64,000 nucleotides of DNA, taken from positions 10,804,252 through 10,868,251 of the forward strand of contig NC_085137.1 in the NCBI RefSeq assembly GCF_035046485.1. Direction: 5' to 3'. Every line of letters starts with the position of its first letter. Positions within the stretch are counted from its first letter, which is position 1. Of this stretch, positions 63,350 to 64,000 are shown one piece after another. The notes under the pieces are model-generated. The model saw only the letters and a program-made list of their open reading frames with translations. It had not been told where the DNA came from and made no database searches. This DNA comes from Aedes albopictus. Its lineage: Eukaryota > Arthropoda > Insecta > Diptera > Culicidae. The position numbers and the translations under genes were made by a program.

Positions 63350-63909
63350 GGGTTGTGTGCTAGTAGTGGACCCTGCGCCTATAGTGGACCCCCTTCAAAA
63401 AAAACTCGAATATAAATGCCCAAATCAACTGTTTCCAGGCAACTTCCACCGGGGGAACATCAATTACATTGCTACACAGCAGTTCCTGGTAAACAAATGA
63501 CCCAGTGGCCGCAACAATCGGTTATTTTAACTATTTAATGAATGTAAACACTCAAAAGGGTCCACTATACGCACACTCAGGGAGGGTCCACTATAGGCAC
63601 CGTCGGCAGCGTGACAGCTAACATGGAAATCAAATGGGGGGTCCACTATAGGCGCCAAGATATTTGTAAATAATCCTATAATGGACCCCGGTGGTGTCCA
63701 TTATAGGCAACATCGATGCGTATTTTCAAATGCGTATTTCACTGGAATAATTTATAAATGTTGATTGTTTGACGGTCTTAACATAAAGAGGGGACGTGAA
63801 ACTTGTTGAAAAAATCCACTTTGGAACAATCCACTGCCTTAACATAGCGAAAAAGCCGCAGAAGTAAATTTCTATGGCTTAGGGGGTCCACTACTAGTAC
63901 CCAAACCCT
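63350..63909. mobile_element. MITE with TAGTAGTGGACCC ends and repeated GTCCACTATAGG motifs
   Basis: The left GTGCTAGTAGTGGACCC is mirrored by GGGTCCACTACTAGTACCC. The motif GGTCCACTATAGGC or its complement recurs about seven times, near 63379, 63559, 63588, 63642, 63679 and 63697. It is non-coding, ~560 bp. Confidence 0.75.
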
Positions 63910-63944
63910 AAGTTGCGTACACAACTGGATTGAGTATAAATATA

Positions 63945-64000
63945 GTTATTTATGTAACGAGTTGCAAAAAGTTGAATTTTTCAGCACGAGTCGTACATTT
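63945..64000. repeat. Dispersed-repeat fragment running off the window
   Basis: TAACGAGTTGCAAAAAGTTG and CAGCACGAGTCGTACATTT resemble 21236-21285. The element continues past the right edge. Confidence 0.5.

Overview
The window is nuclear DNA of an insect, most probably a culicine mosquito of the Aedes type. The signs are large introns, very high transposon load, tRNA-derived SINEs with GAA-type tails (a Feilai-like family), many TTAA- and TA-flanked MITEs, non-LTR retrotransposon pieces, and two insect gene families: a pickpocket (DEG/ENaC) sodium channel and EcKinase-like (CHK kinase-like) proteins. Species is inferred from repeat style, not proven. There are no bacterial genes, operons or CRISPR arrays.

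Host genes, all on the minus strand. (1) A complete pickpocket channel gene can be assembled from six exons between 40059 and 21386. All junctions have GT/AG signals and keep one frame of 453 codons plus stop. Intron 1 is 12.9 kb and full of transposons; intron 3 is 4.1 kb and contains a 1.5 kb (CAGA)n tract. (2) Three homologous EcKinase-like C-terminal exons lie at 40314-40783, 53931-54565 and 62742-63205. Each has a phase-1 acceptor and its own stop, and I see no N-lobe exon between them. They may be alternative last exons of one gene or last exons of tandem duplicates with distant 5' exons.

Layout. 1-9.2 kb: nested inverted-repeat elements, a decayed Ty1/copia pol fragment and two SINEs. 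9.25-19.9 kb: nested inverted repeats around a 7,034-bp foldback element (10650-17683) with a 9-bp target duplication. Its interior is a mirrored array of ~142-bp units, each carrying a core close to the CTCF motif. 20-27 kb: 3' part of the ppk gene with its microsatellite and two tandem arrays. 27-40 kb: ppk intron 1, with MITEs, palindromes and two LINE remnants in opposite orientations. 40-54 kb: first EcKinase exon, then DNA transposons including a mariner-type remnant, an LTR-like leader and simple-repeat-rich dispersed repeats. 54-64 kb: second and third EcKinase exons separated by degenerate GGAATTCC-type arrays, a second foldback (57075-59962) and several MITEs.

The most interesting signal is the array of CTCF-like cores (for example CCGCTAGGTGGCGC) at regular ~142-bp spacing in the 7-kb foldback, and the same core in two otherwise unrelated element families here. 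This suggests, without proving, that mosquito mobile DNA disperses insulator-protein binding sites.
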